Source: Agapetus fuscipes
Taxonomy: Eukaryota; Arthropoda; Insecta; Trichoptera; Glossosomatidae
Direction: 5' to 3'
Assembly: GCA_951799405.1 (NCBI GenBank)
Contig: OX637363.1
Span: forward strand, 2,046,001-2,110,000
Length of the DNA stretch: 64,000 bases
Shown here: positions 45,401 through 56,134 of the stretch, one piece after another
Layout: each line of letters starts with the position of its first letter
Numbering within the stretch: position 1 is the stretch's first letter
Made by a program: the position numbers and the translations under genes
The notes under the pieces: model-generated
The model's database searches: none
What the model saw: the letters and a program-made list of their open reading frames with translations, nothing else
Told to the model about the DNA's origin: nothing

Positions 45401-48400
45401 ATGTAATGTGAATCTTCAATGTAACATATCCTTGCAACTTAGATTAGATTAGATTAGAAGCGGGGAGACCCCAACTGAGGTGGCTGGACGACATCAAGGG
45501 AACAGCAGGCAGAGGATGGCTGAACACAGCAGCCGATAGACAGAGATGGAGAGTATTGGAGGAGGCCTACGTCCAGGAGTGGACTGAGAAAGGCTGAAGA
45601 AGAAGAATAAGTCTTCTGAAGTAGCTTCTCATGATTCAAACCTAAGATGATGATGAACAAAATTTATACAGCGCCTTCTATGACAGTGTGACATTGCAAT
45701 GTCACTTGTCCATATGATTGGACGAAAATGTGAGTCTTGAGACGTATTTTGAACAGTCTCTCCAAATCCAGTTTCCTCAGTGAGGCGGGAATAGCATTCC
45801 AAGTCATTGGAGCGGCCGCCTTGAATGCTCTGTCTCCAAAAACAGTGCAGCGCCTTCTTGCAGGGATGTCCAGGCAGCTGCTTCTTGATGCAGCTGACCT
45901 CAGTGTTTGTCCGCGCGAGGTTGTAGTTGCTGGAGACACCAGCTCCATCAGGTACCACTCCCACGCAGTGCTTTAAAGGTGAGCAAGCCGACTTTAAAGG
46001 TTATGCTTTCAGGGATTTTCAGCTAATGCAGAGCTTGAAGGTGAGGAGTGATGTTTCCAAAACACATCCTTTTTCGTGCACTATGTTTATGGAATGATTG
46101 TCTTCTTTGCAGGCTTACCCCAAGTATCAGTTCAAGTACTCCGTGAACGATGACCAAACCGAGGACAAGAAGAGCCATTGGGAGAGCCGTGACGGAGGTG
46201 CCGTGGAGGGGCAGTACTCCCTGGTGCAGCCTGATGGCTCCACCAGGACAGTCACTTACACGGCTGATGACCACAAAGGGTGAGGAGACTCTTATTCACA
46301 CTAAGAGCCTGTCCAGATGGAGCGTTTTACGCGCGAGTCGACTCGCGCGTAAGAGCTGTAAGAGCGCAACGCAACTCAACTCGCGCGACAGGCTGTAAGA
46401 GCGCAACGCAACTAAGCTTCACATCAATGGCGAAGGGTGCCATACTAGCCGGTTCCCATCGGCTTCCCTTTTAAAATGATGTAACAAAGTAGTTAAAAAA
46501 TATAGGCACAAAGTAAAAACATACATTTAAAACCAAAGAAAAAATACGTATTTTTTCCCCATTGAACCCATGCAGTCTACTTTATTATCATTTTTGCCTC
46601 ATTTTAAACGGGAAACCGATGGGAATCGGCTTGTATGGCACCCTTCGCCACTGCTTCACATGCAGTGTAACTTCATGACGCGTTATCTCCGAAGGGTTTC
46701 GCATGTGGCGAGTGGAACCTTTTTATTTTTACAGGTAAGGGAGCCGGCCATACGCGAACCACTTCATTTGAAGTGAAGGCTTCCTAGCTCCCGAGGGGGC
46801 TGGTACTCATTTCTTGTCAAGGCTGAGTAAGCCTTGCCGGTGTCTTATTTTGGGTTTGAAATAAACACCTAAACGCTTTTCATTTCTGCTGTGTATGCTC
46901 CTTGACTTATAGGTTGGACACATTCTCTTGCACCACATTCTTCTCTTACGAAATCATTCCTCACCCTATAACTCCGTTTTTTCCCAATCATAATTATTAG
47001 AAAGTGAATTTCAGCAGTATGGACCTTACTAATTCCACTTTCATTCCCCGTCCAGGCTTCACTTCCATACATCAAGGTGGGTAAAAGTATCCCACCGTGT
47101 ACCGCCAATCGAGCATTTTTAGATATGTTTTGATTTTTGGCGATACAAGCTGTGGCACCCAGTACACACCTGCCCTTCATTACTCTTCTTTAAAATTCAC
47201 CGGTCATTTTTCCATCTTTTATCAAACTTACTTCCCAAGTATACAAACTCATTTACCACATCAACGTTCATTCCGAGGTTCACTTTGAAAATGACATCCC
47301 TGTTTCAGGGAAGGACGGCAAGAGTTGCAGGGCCTATGTCCATTTGCGATTTGTTTTTTTTAATGTTGTAGGTTCACATGTGGCATGTGCAAGCGCAAAC
47401 TTGTACGTGTCTGCTTAGGAAAATGCAGTTAATGTGAATCCCCAATGCTACATATTTTTGCAACTTAGATTAGATTAGATGCATTCGAATATATTTATAG
47501 GAAATGCCCATTGCAAAAACGCTAAAATAAATTTAATATTCATTAACTTTCGCTCTTAATTAATTAGTAACGCCAAAATATATATGTGTCAATCTGTTAC
47601 ATATTAAACAGCACACAGTTAATCATAAAACTAACTAAGCTGTCGGCTGTTCTCGTTTAAGCGCGCACAGCAGAGCTACAGCAAGAGTGTTAAAAACAAC
47701 GACTCGTTTGGGTTACGGTTCGGTCGATCATCATCTTCTAAACGGGAACAGGATAGATTGATCGGTCTGTAGTCTAGTGGTAACACTTCAGACTCGTAAA
47801 TGGAAGGCTGTGGGTTCAAATCACGGCGGAGCACAACAAATATACCGTTTATATTTTCAAAATTTACTCTTCGCTGGGTTGAAAAATTCATAAACCTTTA
47901 CAAAAGACCGGCCATCAGATGGTCCACCCAGCCTTACAGCAACTGGGTTTTGCTTGAGAATTGGCGCTTTCTACAGCGACAACCAAGCTCGCAGAGGGCT
48001 CTTGAGGTGTGATACAACAGCGCTCACCAAATAAATCAGCCTAACTTAATTTTAATTTAACAGAACAACAGGAAAAAGATGAACAGACAAAACAACGCAT
48101 GGTATTACGTCACACTCCAAAACATCACATGACAAAACAACACAGAAAATTAATCATGACCCCATGCTGTACAAACGTGGTTTACGTTTGTCAATGCCAC
48201 CCCGGTTTCAGATAAAGGTGGCAGGAGTGGAAAAGTTTACGGTCATGTGAACGCAATGCTACTAAGTTACACACATACATAGTTTAACTCCTTGCCTGCG
48301 TTATCCCCAAAGGAGTCGCATGTGGCGATTCGGGACCAACCACTTTCAGTTAAAGGGGGGGTATCTCAGCTCCCGGGGGGCTGGTTCTCATTTCTTGTAA

Positions 48401-49490
48401 AGGCTGACTAAACCTTGAGATCGAATCCTTGCTCACGGCATGGAATGCAAGCATTCTACCAATTAAGCTATCGACCTTTTTACGAGCTTGGTCGCCATCG
48501 CTACAAAGCACCAATTCTCACGCAAGACCCAGTTACTGTAAGGCTGGATGGACTTTTGGTGACCGGTCATTGGTAAAGGTTTATGAATTTTTCAAGCCAG
48601 CAAATTTGAAAATATAAGTGGTATTTTTTTGTGCTCCACCGGAATTCAAACCCTTTACCTTCCATTCAGAGTCCGAAATGTTACCACTACGGACTGGTAA
48701 GCAAAAATACTATTTTAAAAACTCCAACGAGATTTTTTATGTTCCGATGACTGGATTCAGTTTTCTAGCTCTGCTTTGCTTTTTTTACCAGTTAATCATT
48801 TTAGGTGATAAATATTTAAATTAATCCGTGGAGAAATTGTTCAAATGCAATTAGAGAAATATTTTCATTTTTATTAAAAGTATTGTGTCATATATTTTTT
48901 AAATGACTTAATCGTATTACTTATTTGATTTAATTTTAAATTATTTTATTCATAAAAAGTTATGCAACAATAAACCTACTTAGATAAATAATAATAATAA
49001 TAATAATAGACACGTAATACATATTCATATCTCGTATTTCTAAATACATATAATAATCTATAATCCAAGTTGCAATGATCAAATGCACGCCCATAAACAA
49101 ACACGTGTAGTTCGCGCTCACAAATGCTGAATGCGTACTTACAAATAAAATCCAAACCTCAAATGAACATAAGCCCCACAACTTTTGCCGACCTTCCCTG
49201 AAACAGGGGTGACATTGGCAAAGTGAACCATTTTTTACAGTATGGGTGGTCAGCCGCATACCAACCTATAAGTCAAGGAACTGTAAAAGTAGTTATTATT
49301 ATTGTAAATATGTCAAACGACTGCAATTCCAACCTCATCCTTACAGCTTAAAAAAAACTATTGTATATGTGTGTGTTTGTGTGAGTATGCATGTGTTGTA
49401 AATGTATTTTTTTTTTTTTTTTTTTTCAGTTTTAACGCCATTGTTGAGACAACCGGAGGAGATCATGGGCACTACCCTTCTCATTATTAA
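42473..49490 (+). CDS. RR-2 cuticular protein, CPR-4 (4 exons)
   Basis: Secreted chitin-binding cuticle protein. Exons 42473-42484, 44510-44665, 46113-46279, 49430-49490; 396 nt, 131 aa, frame preserved. Signal peptide [18 protein letters not shown]. Residues 19-56 carry [11 protein letters not shown] and a His/Asp/Glu run (HHDHHEEN). RR-2 domain residues 57-112 begin [14 protein letters not shown], with [19 protein letters not shown] and TYTADDHKG. The last exon encodes [20 protein letters not shown]. The gene is stretched to 7 kb by repeats in its introns: LINE-B, RTE-like LINE, family A, SINE-2, a Mutator-like MITE, LINE-A and composite SINEs. No AATAAA occurs soon after the stop; the first good one is at 50353-50358, beyond a composite SINE, so the 3' end is uncertain. 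Confidence 0.92.
42560..42725 (-). repeat. Family A copy (CPR-4 intron 1)
   Basis: Minus strand, 5' truncated. Confidence 0.75.
43140..43490. mobile_element. SINE-2 3' end (+) and family A (-)
   Basis: 43140-43265 has AAGTGGTTGGCGTAAGGCCC and CGGCAAGAAGTGACAC. 43266-43490 is a minus-strand family A. Confidence 0.7.
43491..44069. other. Unassigned part of CPR-4 intron 1
   Basis: No repeat recognised. Confidence 0.4.
44070..44470 (-). mobile_element. LINE-B relative, C-terminal fragment (CPR-4 intron 1)
   Basis: A minus-strand open frame encodes [39 protein letters not shown] and [10 protein letters not shown]. It ends 40 bp before CPR-4 exon 2. Confidence 0.8.
44690..44890 (-). mobile_element. 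SINE-1b fragment (CPR-4 intron 2)
   Basis: Reverse of the GAGTCTCC tail, GACGACCAAGCTCG and CCGGTCACT segments. Confidence 0.65.
44890..45610 (+). mobile_element. RTE-like LINE C-terminus split by family A
   Basis: Codes for [20 protein letters not shown] and IVQWRPRIS before the insert, and [18 protein letters not shown] sequence after it, ending [10 protein letters not shown]. Same family as 2267-2540. Confidence 0.8.
45206..45458 (+). repeat. Family A copy, precise insertion
   Basis: TGTTCCTTGACTTATAGG to (GATTA)n, flanked by GAAGC on both sides, which fixes both ends of the unit. Confidence 0.85.
45640..46060 (-). mobile_element. LINE-B relative, C-terminal fragment (CPR-4 intron 2)
   Basis: Minus strand encodes [20 protein letters not shown] and [10 protein letters not shown]. 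It ends 50 bp before the RR-2 exon. Confidence 0.78.
46305..46885 (-). mobile_element. SINE-2 interrupted by a Mutator-like MITE
   Basis: SINE-2 (minus) 3' end at 46405-46424, continuing 46653-46885. A GC-rich repeat with a 22-bp perfect palindrome (ACGCGCGAGTC and its complement, 46328-46350) lies just left of it. Confidence 0.7.
46425..46652. mobile_element. MITE with 9-bp target duplication
   Basis: Terminal inverted repeats of about 50 bp (ATGGCGAAGGGTGCCATAC at the left). Flanked by GCTTCACAT at 46416-46424 and 46653-46661. A 9-bp duplication fits Mutator-like elements. Confidence 0.82.
46895..47485. mobile_element. Family A broken by a LINE-A fragment (CPR-4 intron 3)
   Basis: Family A start at 46896-46917, minus-strand LINE-A at 46917-47285 ([16 protein letters not shown]), and the rest of family A at 47290-47485. 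Confidence 0.72.
47755..48060 (+). mobile_element. SINE-1a, full length
   Basis: Head GGTCTGTAGTCTAGTGGTAA, B box GGTTCAAATC, tail CGCTCACCAAATAAATCA. Confidence 0.82.
48240..48695 (-). mobile_element. Composite SINE-1/SINE-2
   Basis: Minus strand; SINE-1 at 48695-48485 joined to SINE-2 at the CTCGTAAAAAGGTCGATAG junction (48467-48487). Confidence 0.8.
48696..49050. other. AT-rich part of CPR-4 intron 3
   Basis: Includes a short (TAA)n run near 48990; nothing else recognised. Confidence 0.4.
49055..49285 (-). repeat. Family A copy (GATTATA subfamily)
   Basis: About 150 bp upstream of the last CPR-4 exon. Confidence 0.8.
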
Positions 49491-49695
49491 AATAAGAAGA
49501 AAATAAGAAAAAAAGAAGATCGATAGCTGCATTCATGTAATTTTTATGATAATTACAGGTTTTTTTTAATATCTCATGTACAGAAAAGGTGAGTCTCTCA
49601 AATGCATTCAATTTTAATAATTAACAACAACAAAAAACAGTAGTTTTTTTCTACGTTTTACAATTTTTTTTTTCCAAAATTCTACTCTTGATAAG

Positions 49696-50165
49696 ACCGG
49701 TCCTTAGTTTAGTGGTAACACTTCGGACTCTGAATGGGAAGGTTGTGGGTTCGATTCCCGGCGGAGCAAAAAAAATATACCATTTATATTTTCAAATTTA
49801 CTCTTCGCTGGGTTGAAAAATTCATAAAACCTTTACCGATGACCGGTCACCAAAGTTCCATCCAGCCTTACAGCAACTGGGTCTTGCTTGAGAATTGGCG
49901 CTTTGTAGCGACGACGATCAAGCTCGTAAAAAGGTCGATAGCTCGCAAGGGTTCGATCTCAAAAGTTTACTTAGCATTCACAAGAAATGAGAACCAGCCC
50001 CCCCAGGAGCTGGGAAACCCCCACTTAAACTGAAAGTGGTTGGTGTGAGGCCGGCCCCCTTACCTGTAAAAATAAATAGATCTCGAAGCGCCACATGCGA
50101 CCCCTTCGGGGAAACGCAGGCAAGAAGTTACACAATATTTGTAGCTTAGTTGTGTTTTTGCGATA
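49696..50165 (+). mobile_element. Composite SINE-1/SINE-2, near full length
   Basis: SINE-1 with B box GGTTCGATTCC, junction CTCGTAAAAAGGTCGATAGC, then SINE-2 (part of the head deleted) to TAGCTTAGTTGTGTTTTTG. Lies in the possible 3' UTR of CPR-4. Confidence 0.8.
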
Positions 50166-50482
50166 TTATAATGATTTGAATGCAGTTATCTATCTTTTTT
50201 CAACTGGCATCGCACGTCATCATCATTTGTCATCTAACTCGTCACCATTGCAGCAGCGTCCAAAGTTTTCTGTTATTATTTTTATTATGTTTTCTTTTTG
50301 TTTTTTATATATTTTTATTTTATTACTTATATGCAAATATTGAACATTTTTTAATAAATTCATGTGTTCGAAAAACAAATTTTGTCTCTGTTTTCAATTT
50401 TTCCCCCTTGATTTAAAAAAAAACATTAACATAAATTTTACATTATGTCAGAATGAAATAAAAAATATTTTTTTTACAATAG

Positions 50483-50488
50483 TTTATT
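50483..50488 (-). terminator. CPR-5 polyadenylation signal
   Basis: AATAAA on the minus strand about 115 bp after the TAA stop. Confidence 0.68.
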
Positions 50489-50603
50489 CAAAAGAAAATA
50501 AAAATAAAACACAGTGATGTAGGTATAAATGAATTGAAAATAATTTACAAAAAAATGGTTGAATGGACGAACGAAAAATATTTAAATTAATAAAAATATT
50601 TAA

Positions 50604-53176
50604 TTAATAGTACCCTCCCTGATGCACAGGTCCGGAGTAGATCACTTCGGCATTAAATCTGAAAGAAATGCAGTTTTAAAATGAATATACATCTAAAATC
50701 TATGTTGCAAAGTTATATAATAATATTTAAGGTTCATATCTAATGCGTGTTTACAAGCAGACACGTGATTTGTGCTTACACATTGTGTACACATGTGTAC
50801 TTCAAAAGTAATTTAAAAAGAAAGTCATTTATAGACATGAACATAAGCCGTTCAAATCTGGGCAAAAATAATTAAAAGAAAGTTAAAAAAAAAAGGTATT
50901 AAAAAAATACATCAACATAAGCCCTTCGAATCTGAGTTTCTGGCTTGCTCTATCGCGAGTATGCCCGTTCGCACGCATGCACTTGTCACTTCCCTTCTTC
51001 CTCGCCTTGCGCTAGGACCTGAATGTATAGGGGCATTTGAGTCCCTGGCCGTATTCTCTAAGCTGTTTTGAACACTTAGGCATACCTACTCTCTACACCC
51101 ATTAATGATTAGAGTATCTCACATACCCTGAATGTTTATCAGCGGAGTAGTTGACAGTTCTGATGTGGCCATCAGGTTGCAGGAAGGAGTACTGTCCCTT
51201 CACCACGTCACCGTCTCTGGTCTCTGACTGGCTCTTCTGGTCTCCAGTGTGCTTGTCCTCGACGGTGTACTCAAACTTGTAGGCAGGATAGGCCTAGGAA
51301 TGAAAAAAGTGGTAAAATGGAGACCTCGTGAAGACAAAAGAACTAGAGAAAGGCCTCTTACATAATGGGCAGATGATTTTAAAAGAGTTGCTGGTGACTG
51401 GATGCAGAGAACCCAGGACAGAGACGCCTGGAGAGATATGGAGGAGGCCTATGTCCAGCAGTGGACAAGAAGTGGCTGACTAAGTAAGTAAGTAAGTAGG
51501 GCCTGGGAAAATAAAAGTTTACAACAGTTATTAACGGTTCTGTATAAATTCCATGATGAAGATTTGTTGATGGTTTATTTATAGAGCCATTTCGTGATGT
51601 AGTCACTCCAAGGCAGCTTGTGCAAATGATGCCAAAAATTTGCTTGTCTTCATATTCTGTTGTGCCGAAATTTGAGCTATGAACTCCGGAAGCGCAAAGT
51701 GAGGTGCTAATGTCTTCCCAATCTGGTATGGAGGGATGAACGCTCACGCAGGCACTGGAGAGACGCATTGAAGCGTTCAAGATGTGTTTCTACCGGAAAA
51801 TGCTTCGGATTTCATGGCGTGATCGAGTCACCAATGAAGAAGTCCTCCTACGAATGCGCACTACAAAGGAGCTTCTGCCTTACCTGTCTGATTTGGAACA
51901 CTCCTGCTCTAACTTTCTTTGCAATGTGTGTGTCCATGGAGAGTGCACAATACGTGAATAAATGTGGTATCCTTACATATTCCTCTTCCTGGTAATGCCC
52001 TCCGTTGGAATACTGCTGGGGAGAATATTGCAAGGAGTTCTGCCCACGTGGGGCCGACACGCTAGCATGACGCGTGAAGCTTTGGGATGAGACTGCATGC
52101 TCAGAATGTAGCGGAGCCACATGCAAGGCAGGTGCTACTTGGTGAATCTGTGGAGCTAGAAGTACGGCTTTTTGGACTGGCGCAGAGTGATGACGAGTAA
52201 AACTCTGAGATGAGACTGCATGCTGTTGGGAGTGCAATGGAGCCACTTGAATGGCCGGAACTGCCTGATGCAATTGTGGAGCGAAAACGACAGCTTTTTG
52301 GACTGGAGCTGAGTGATGACGAGTGAAGCTTTGTGATGAAATCGCTGGAGGAGGTGCAGCGAAGCAAACGGCTGTGATTGCTGAGAACAGGAAGACCTGG
52401 AATATAAGTATGAAGAAAATAAGTATGAAGAATAATAGGATCAGTATGTATTGTTATGTTTTACTGGGGTTTTCTTTTCATTAAACTGCATATCTTTTAA
52501 CAGAATTTATTTTACACTGTTGGTTCACAATTTACAACAATTGATAATTCCTTGACTTATAGGTTGGTATGAGACTGACCACCCATACTGTAAAAAATGG
52601 TTCACTTTGCCAATGTCACCCCTGTTTCAGGGAAGGTCGGCAAAAGTTGTGGGGCTTATGTTCATTTGAGGTTTGGATTTTATTTGTAAGTACACATTCA
52701 GCATTTGTAAGCGCGAACTACACTTGTTGGTTTGTGGGCTTACATCTGAGAGCTTTAAATGAATATATCCTTGCAACTTAGATTATAGATTATAGATAAT
52801 CCCTACTTATTTGTGTTCACGGCAAATTGCATTGAGCGACTAATTGACTCCGCACCATTGTAGTGTCTATATATAGGCCCAAAAGAGATCTTTCTGGCAT
52901 GTTACAGATCACTCACACACTTTACTTCACGTACATGTATAGGTGTATGTACAATAATGAATATCTATTTAATATTTCATTAATTTGTACAGATATGTAT
53001 ATTGATGGCAGAGATGAAACACCCCTCTTGCAAAAATAAAACTTGTTGCTCAATGACTAAATTTTTATCATTTTAATGCACTTGCAACATTAAGTACGAT
53101 CAAAATCAAATAGCAAATATTTAAATTAAAAAACAAACAAACGAAAATATCGATATTGACTTACCTTTGAAATCAT
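50604..53176 (-). CDS. RR-2 cuticular protein, CPR-5 (4 exons, repeat-rich N-terminal region)
   Basis: Secreted chitin-binding cuticle protein. Minus-strand exons: 53176-53165, 52396-51977, 51293-51127, 50658-50604; 654 nt, 217 aa, all in frame. Signal peptide [18 protein letters not shown]. Residues 22-120 hold three copies of a unit starting SSQSFTRH; the first two continue HSAPVQKAV and an Ala/Pro/His stretch, so the region is an internal tandem duplication. RR-2 domain residues 145-200 begin [20 protein letters not shown] and contain [19 protein letters not shown] and NYSADKHSG. The C-terminus is [17 protein letters not shown]. The Ala-Pro-Val repeats recall the A/P-rich regions common in cuticle proteins. 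Intron 1 contains a solo LTR split by family A; intron 2 contains LINE fragments. Confidence 0.93.
50690..50800 (-). repeat. Family A fragment (CPR-5 intron 3)
   Basis: Diverged; the rest of the intron to 51126 has no recognised repeat. Confidence 0.5.
51311..51900 (+). mobile_element. Three LINE fragments (CPR-5 intron 2)
   Basis: 51311-51500 encodes [18 protein letters not shown] with a (TAAG)n end; 51560-51660 is LINE-B; 51745-51900 encodes [20 protein letters not shown] with [10 protein letters not shown], an RTE-type C-terminus. Confidence 0.7.
52440..52960 (-). mobile_element. Solo LTR group B with family A inside (CPR-5 intron 1)
   Basis: LTR blocks at 52440-52543 (reverse of GTGAACC and AATAAA) and 52800-52960 (TATATATAG, GGTGCGGAG reversed). 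Plus-strand family A at 52548-52798. Confidence 0.7.
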
Positions 53177-53246
53177 TTTGATTTTTTTACTGATCGATTG
53201 ATTGGTTTAATTGAATGTTGTTAACCACTTAAAGGCTCGTTCAACA

Positions 53247-53280
53247 CTGTAATTAAAATTTTGGCAAATGCCTATTTATA
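53247..53280 (-). promoter_or_regulatory. CPR-5 core promoter
   Basis: Minus strand: TATAAATA at 53280-53273, then ACAGTG about 30 bp further at 53250-53245 as the probable initiator. ATG at 53176. Confidence 0.72.
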
Positions 53281-53624
53281 CCACGCGAAATGAAATTTGC
53301 ATATTTTTTACAATACCCCTCAACGTATGTCAATATTCGACCCACTGTGACAAAATGTGCCAATAGACACATGTGGCTGTTTTTTGGTCTTATCCCATAA
53401 CTTTTGTTATGCCAGAGCCGTTTCAAGTGACAAAGAATAATGGCAATGCAACTGGTATTTTTTTAATTTAATTTAATAAGAATAATAATATGATGATGTC
53501 TTTGGTGAGCGCTGTTTTTGTGCACTTTTATTATTCCAGAAAAAAGGCGTGTGTTCTATAAAAGAAATATGAACCCTTTATCGCAGGATTCAGAAAAAAC
53601 ATACTGTTGCATATTGTTGCAGTT

Positions 53625-53958
53625 TCGGTCGATAGCTCAGTTGGTAGAGTGCTTGCATTCTACCCCGTGAGCTCGGGTTCGAATCCCACCGAGGAGGGTG
53701 TCAGAAATGATTTCCTATTTCGGTGTTTATTTCAAACCCCATAATAAAAATACCGGCAAGGTTTACTCAGCCTTCACAAGAAATGAGTACCAGCCCCCTC
53801 AGGAGCTGGGAAGCCCCCACTTCAACTGAAGTGGTTGACGTAAGGCCGGCCCCCTTACCTGTAAAAATAAATAGGTTCAACTCGCCACATGCGACCCCTT
53901 CGGGGATAACGCGGCAAGAAGTTCCGCTATATGTGTAGCTTAGTAGCGTTGCGTTTGC
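53625..53958 (+). mobile_element. SINE-2, full length
   Basis: Cleanest copy: A box TAGCTCAGTTGGTAGAG, B box GGTTCGAATCCC, body to TATGTGTAGCTTAGTAGCGT. Confidence 0.88.
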
Positions 53959-53964
53959 GTTGCG

Positions 53965-54297
53965 TTGCAAACTTCGAATCCAGGCGCTCATACACACATA
54001 GGTACATCAAAATGACTACACACACCAATGCACGTAGTATAGAATCATCAAGCAGGCCCTGGTAGTGTGCGTAAATATTCTGGTGATGGAATAGTCCAGA
54101 ACTTGGGAGAATGATCTCTCCGTTCTAGTATATAAGGAGTCAAATGGTAGGACAGATGGAGTTGCAATAAAGCCCTTTGCGAGATAACACTAGTGATTCT
54201 CAAGTGTGAAATAAATTGTACATTTTAAAAAAAAATTGTGAAAAATAAATTCCGGAATTGTAATTAAAAAAGAATCCAGCAAAGAACGTAACAATAC
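53965..54297 (+). mobile_element. LTR group B fragment
   Basis: TATATAAGGAGTC, AATAAAG and AAGAACGTAACA end. Confidence 0.5.
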
Positions 54298-54299
54298 AA

Positions 54300-54500
54300 A
54301 AAATAAAAAATTTCAAATATGCTCTTCACTGGATTAAAAAAATAATCTACCTTTATCAATGACCGGTAACCATAGGTTCATCCAGCCTTTTAGCAACTGG
54401 GTCTTGCATGAGAATTGTCGCTTTCCACAGCGACGACCAAGCTCTTGAGGTGTGGTTGACACAAAAGCAGCGGTAACCAAATAAATGCTCCTAATTTTAT
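54300..54500 (+). mobile_element. SINE-1a without head
   Basis: Body and CCAAATAAAT tail. Confidence 0.7.
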
Positions 54501-54779
54501 TATATCCTTGGGCCTCGTACTCCCTAGCTACATCCCTGTTTCTTTCACCTCCGTATATTTCTCGTACAAAACTTAGAATTGCATAATTGGAGATTAGATA
54601 TTTGGATCAGTGGTTATTTATTATTTGTAAATATGCAAAAATCCAACACTTACAAGTATCATGTCCCATAAACATACTTTGGGCGTGGTTTCATACCCCG
54701 TGCAGCCTTTCTATCATTCACATTTCTTTCAATATTGGTCTCCTTATTTTATCGGTTTCAAAGAAATTCCAGGATTTTT

Positions 54780-55240
54780 TTAATTTCTTGACTTATGGGT
54801 TGATATGAGGCTGACCACCCATACTGTAAAAAAATATTCACTTTGTCAGTATCACCCTTGTTTCAGGGAAGGTCAGCAGGAGTTGCAGGGCGTATGTTCA
54901 TTTGAGATTCGGGTTTTTATATTGTAGGAACTTATACGTGTCTGTGTTGTGAAAATGCATATAATGTGAATCTCTAAAGATACATATATTTTGCAACTTA
55001 GATTAGATTAGATTAGGTTAGATGAGGCTGACCACCCATACTGTAAAAAGATGCTCACTTTGCTAATGTCACCCCTGTTTCAGGGATGGTCGGCAGGAGT
55101 TGCAGGGTGTATGTTCATTTGAGATTCCACATGCGGCATGTGTTACCGCGAACTTATACGTCTCTGCTTGTGGGAATGCATTTAATATGAATCTCAATTG
55201 ATATATATCTTTGCAACTTAGATTTAGATTAGATTAAATT
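54780..55240 (+). repeat. Two family A copies in tandem
   Basis: 54780-55020 and 55021-55240. The second starts at GAGGCTGACCACCC directly after the GATTAG tail of the first, as in the pair at 13590-13890. Confidence 0.8.
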
Positions 55241-55449
55241 TACATGCCACAATGGTTTTTTTTCCTATTTTACGATGTTTGCTTAATATTTTGTTTACTT
55301 TTTGGTATTGTGAGTTCATTTCAATTTATATATTTTCTTTATTGTTTTGTCAGCTTGAACTTTTTCTTATTTTTTCTTACTTTTCAGTTTGTTTATAGGT
55401 ACCTACCTTCATACAAAGTTTTCCTCGTTTCATGAACCACCGTCATGCT

Positions 55450-55745
55450 TTTTGGTTGCCTTAGACAGAGTCTAGTGGTAAGCGCTTCGGACTCGTTCGT
55501 GGAAAGTCATGGGTTAAAATCCTTGCGGATCACACAAAATTTACCTTTTATCTTTTAAATTTGTCCTTCGCTGGGTTGAGCAATTCATAAATCTTTACCA
55601 AACACCGGTCACCAAAGGTCCATCCATCCTTACATCAAATGGGTCTTGCATAAAAATTGGTGCTTTCTATAGTGAAGACCAAGCTCGTAGAGAGCACTTG
55701 AAGTGTGATTCACACAAAAACAGCGCAAATAAATTGTCACAATTT
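55450..55745 (+). mobile_element. SINE-1a, diverged
   Basis: Weak head, clear body (TTCGCTGGGTTGA, ACCGGTCACCAAAGGTCCAT). Confidence 0.7.
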
Positions 55746-55791
55746 TTTATTAGTGTAATATTATTATTATTATCCATTCATTTCATTAACA

Positions 55792-56013
55792 GTACCCTTA
55801 GTACGAGTTGCACAACTTGAGTAATGTAAAGTTTACGGCAATTATTAAAGACTGATTTCCCCCAAAATCTGTCGCTTTTGTTTGTTTGAACTTGATTTTC
55901 TTCATCACTGTAACTCTTTTGCTAAAGTGTAAGAAACAAAAACGGCAGATTTTGGGAGAAATCACTCTTAAATATTTTCTTTTTTGCAAGTTTTGCAACT
56001 CTTACTAAGGGTA
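55792..56013. mobile_element. Palindromic MITE-1
   Basis: Same family as 8692-8933, with both ends kept. Confidence 0.8.
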
Positions 56014-56134
56014 CTGAACAATTTTATGTTCACTTATTTTTTATTATTAATTAAATATAACTTTTTTTGAAAAACATTTTTTTAGTTAAATTGCCTATGT
56101 AAGCGCTATCGGACTTTATCCTCTATCCTCTGAT

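Noticed and set aside
53625..53700. tRNA genes (intact A and B boxes at this and about ten other places)
   Set aside because: Each is followed by the same non-tRNA body and tail, and the cloverleaf stems do not pair well; they are SINE heads.
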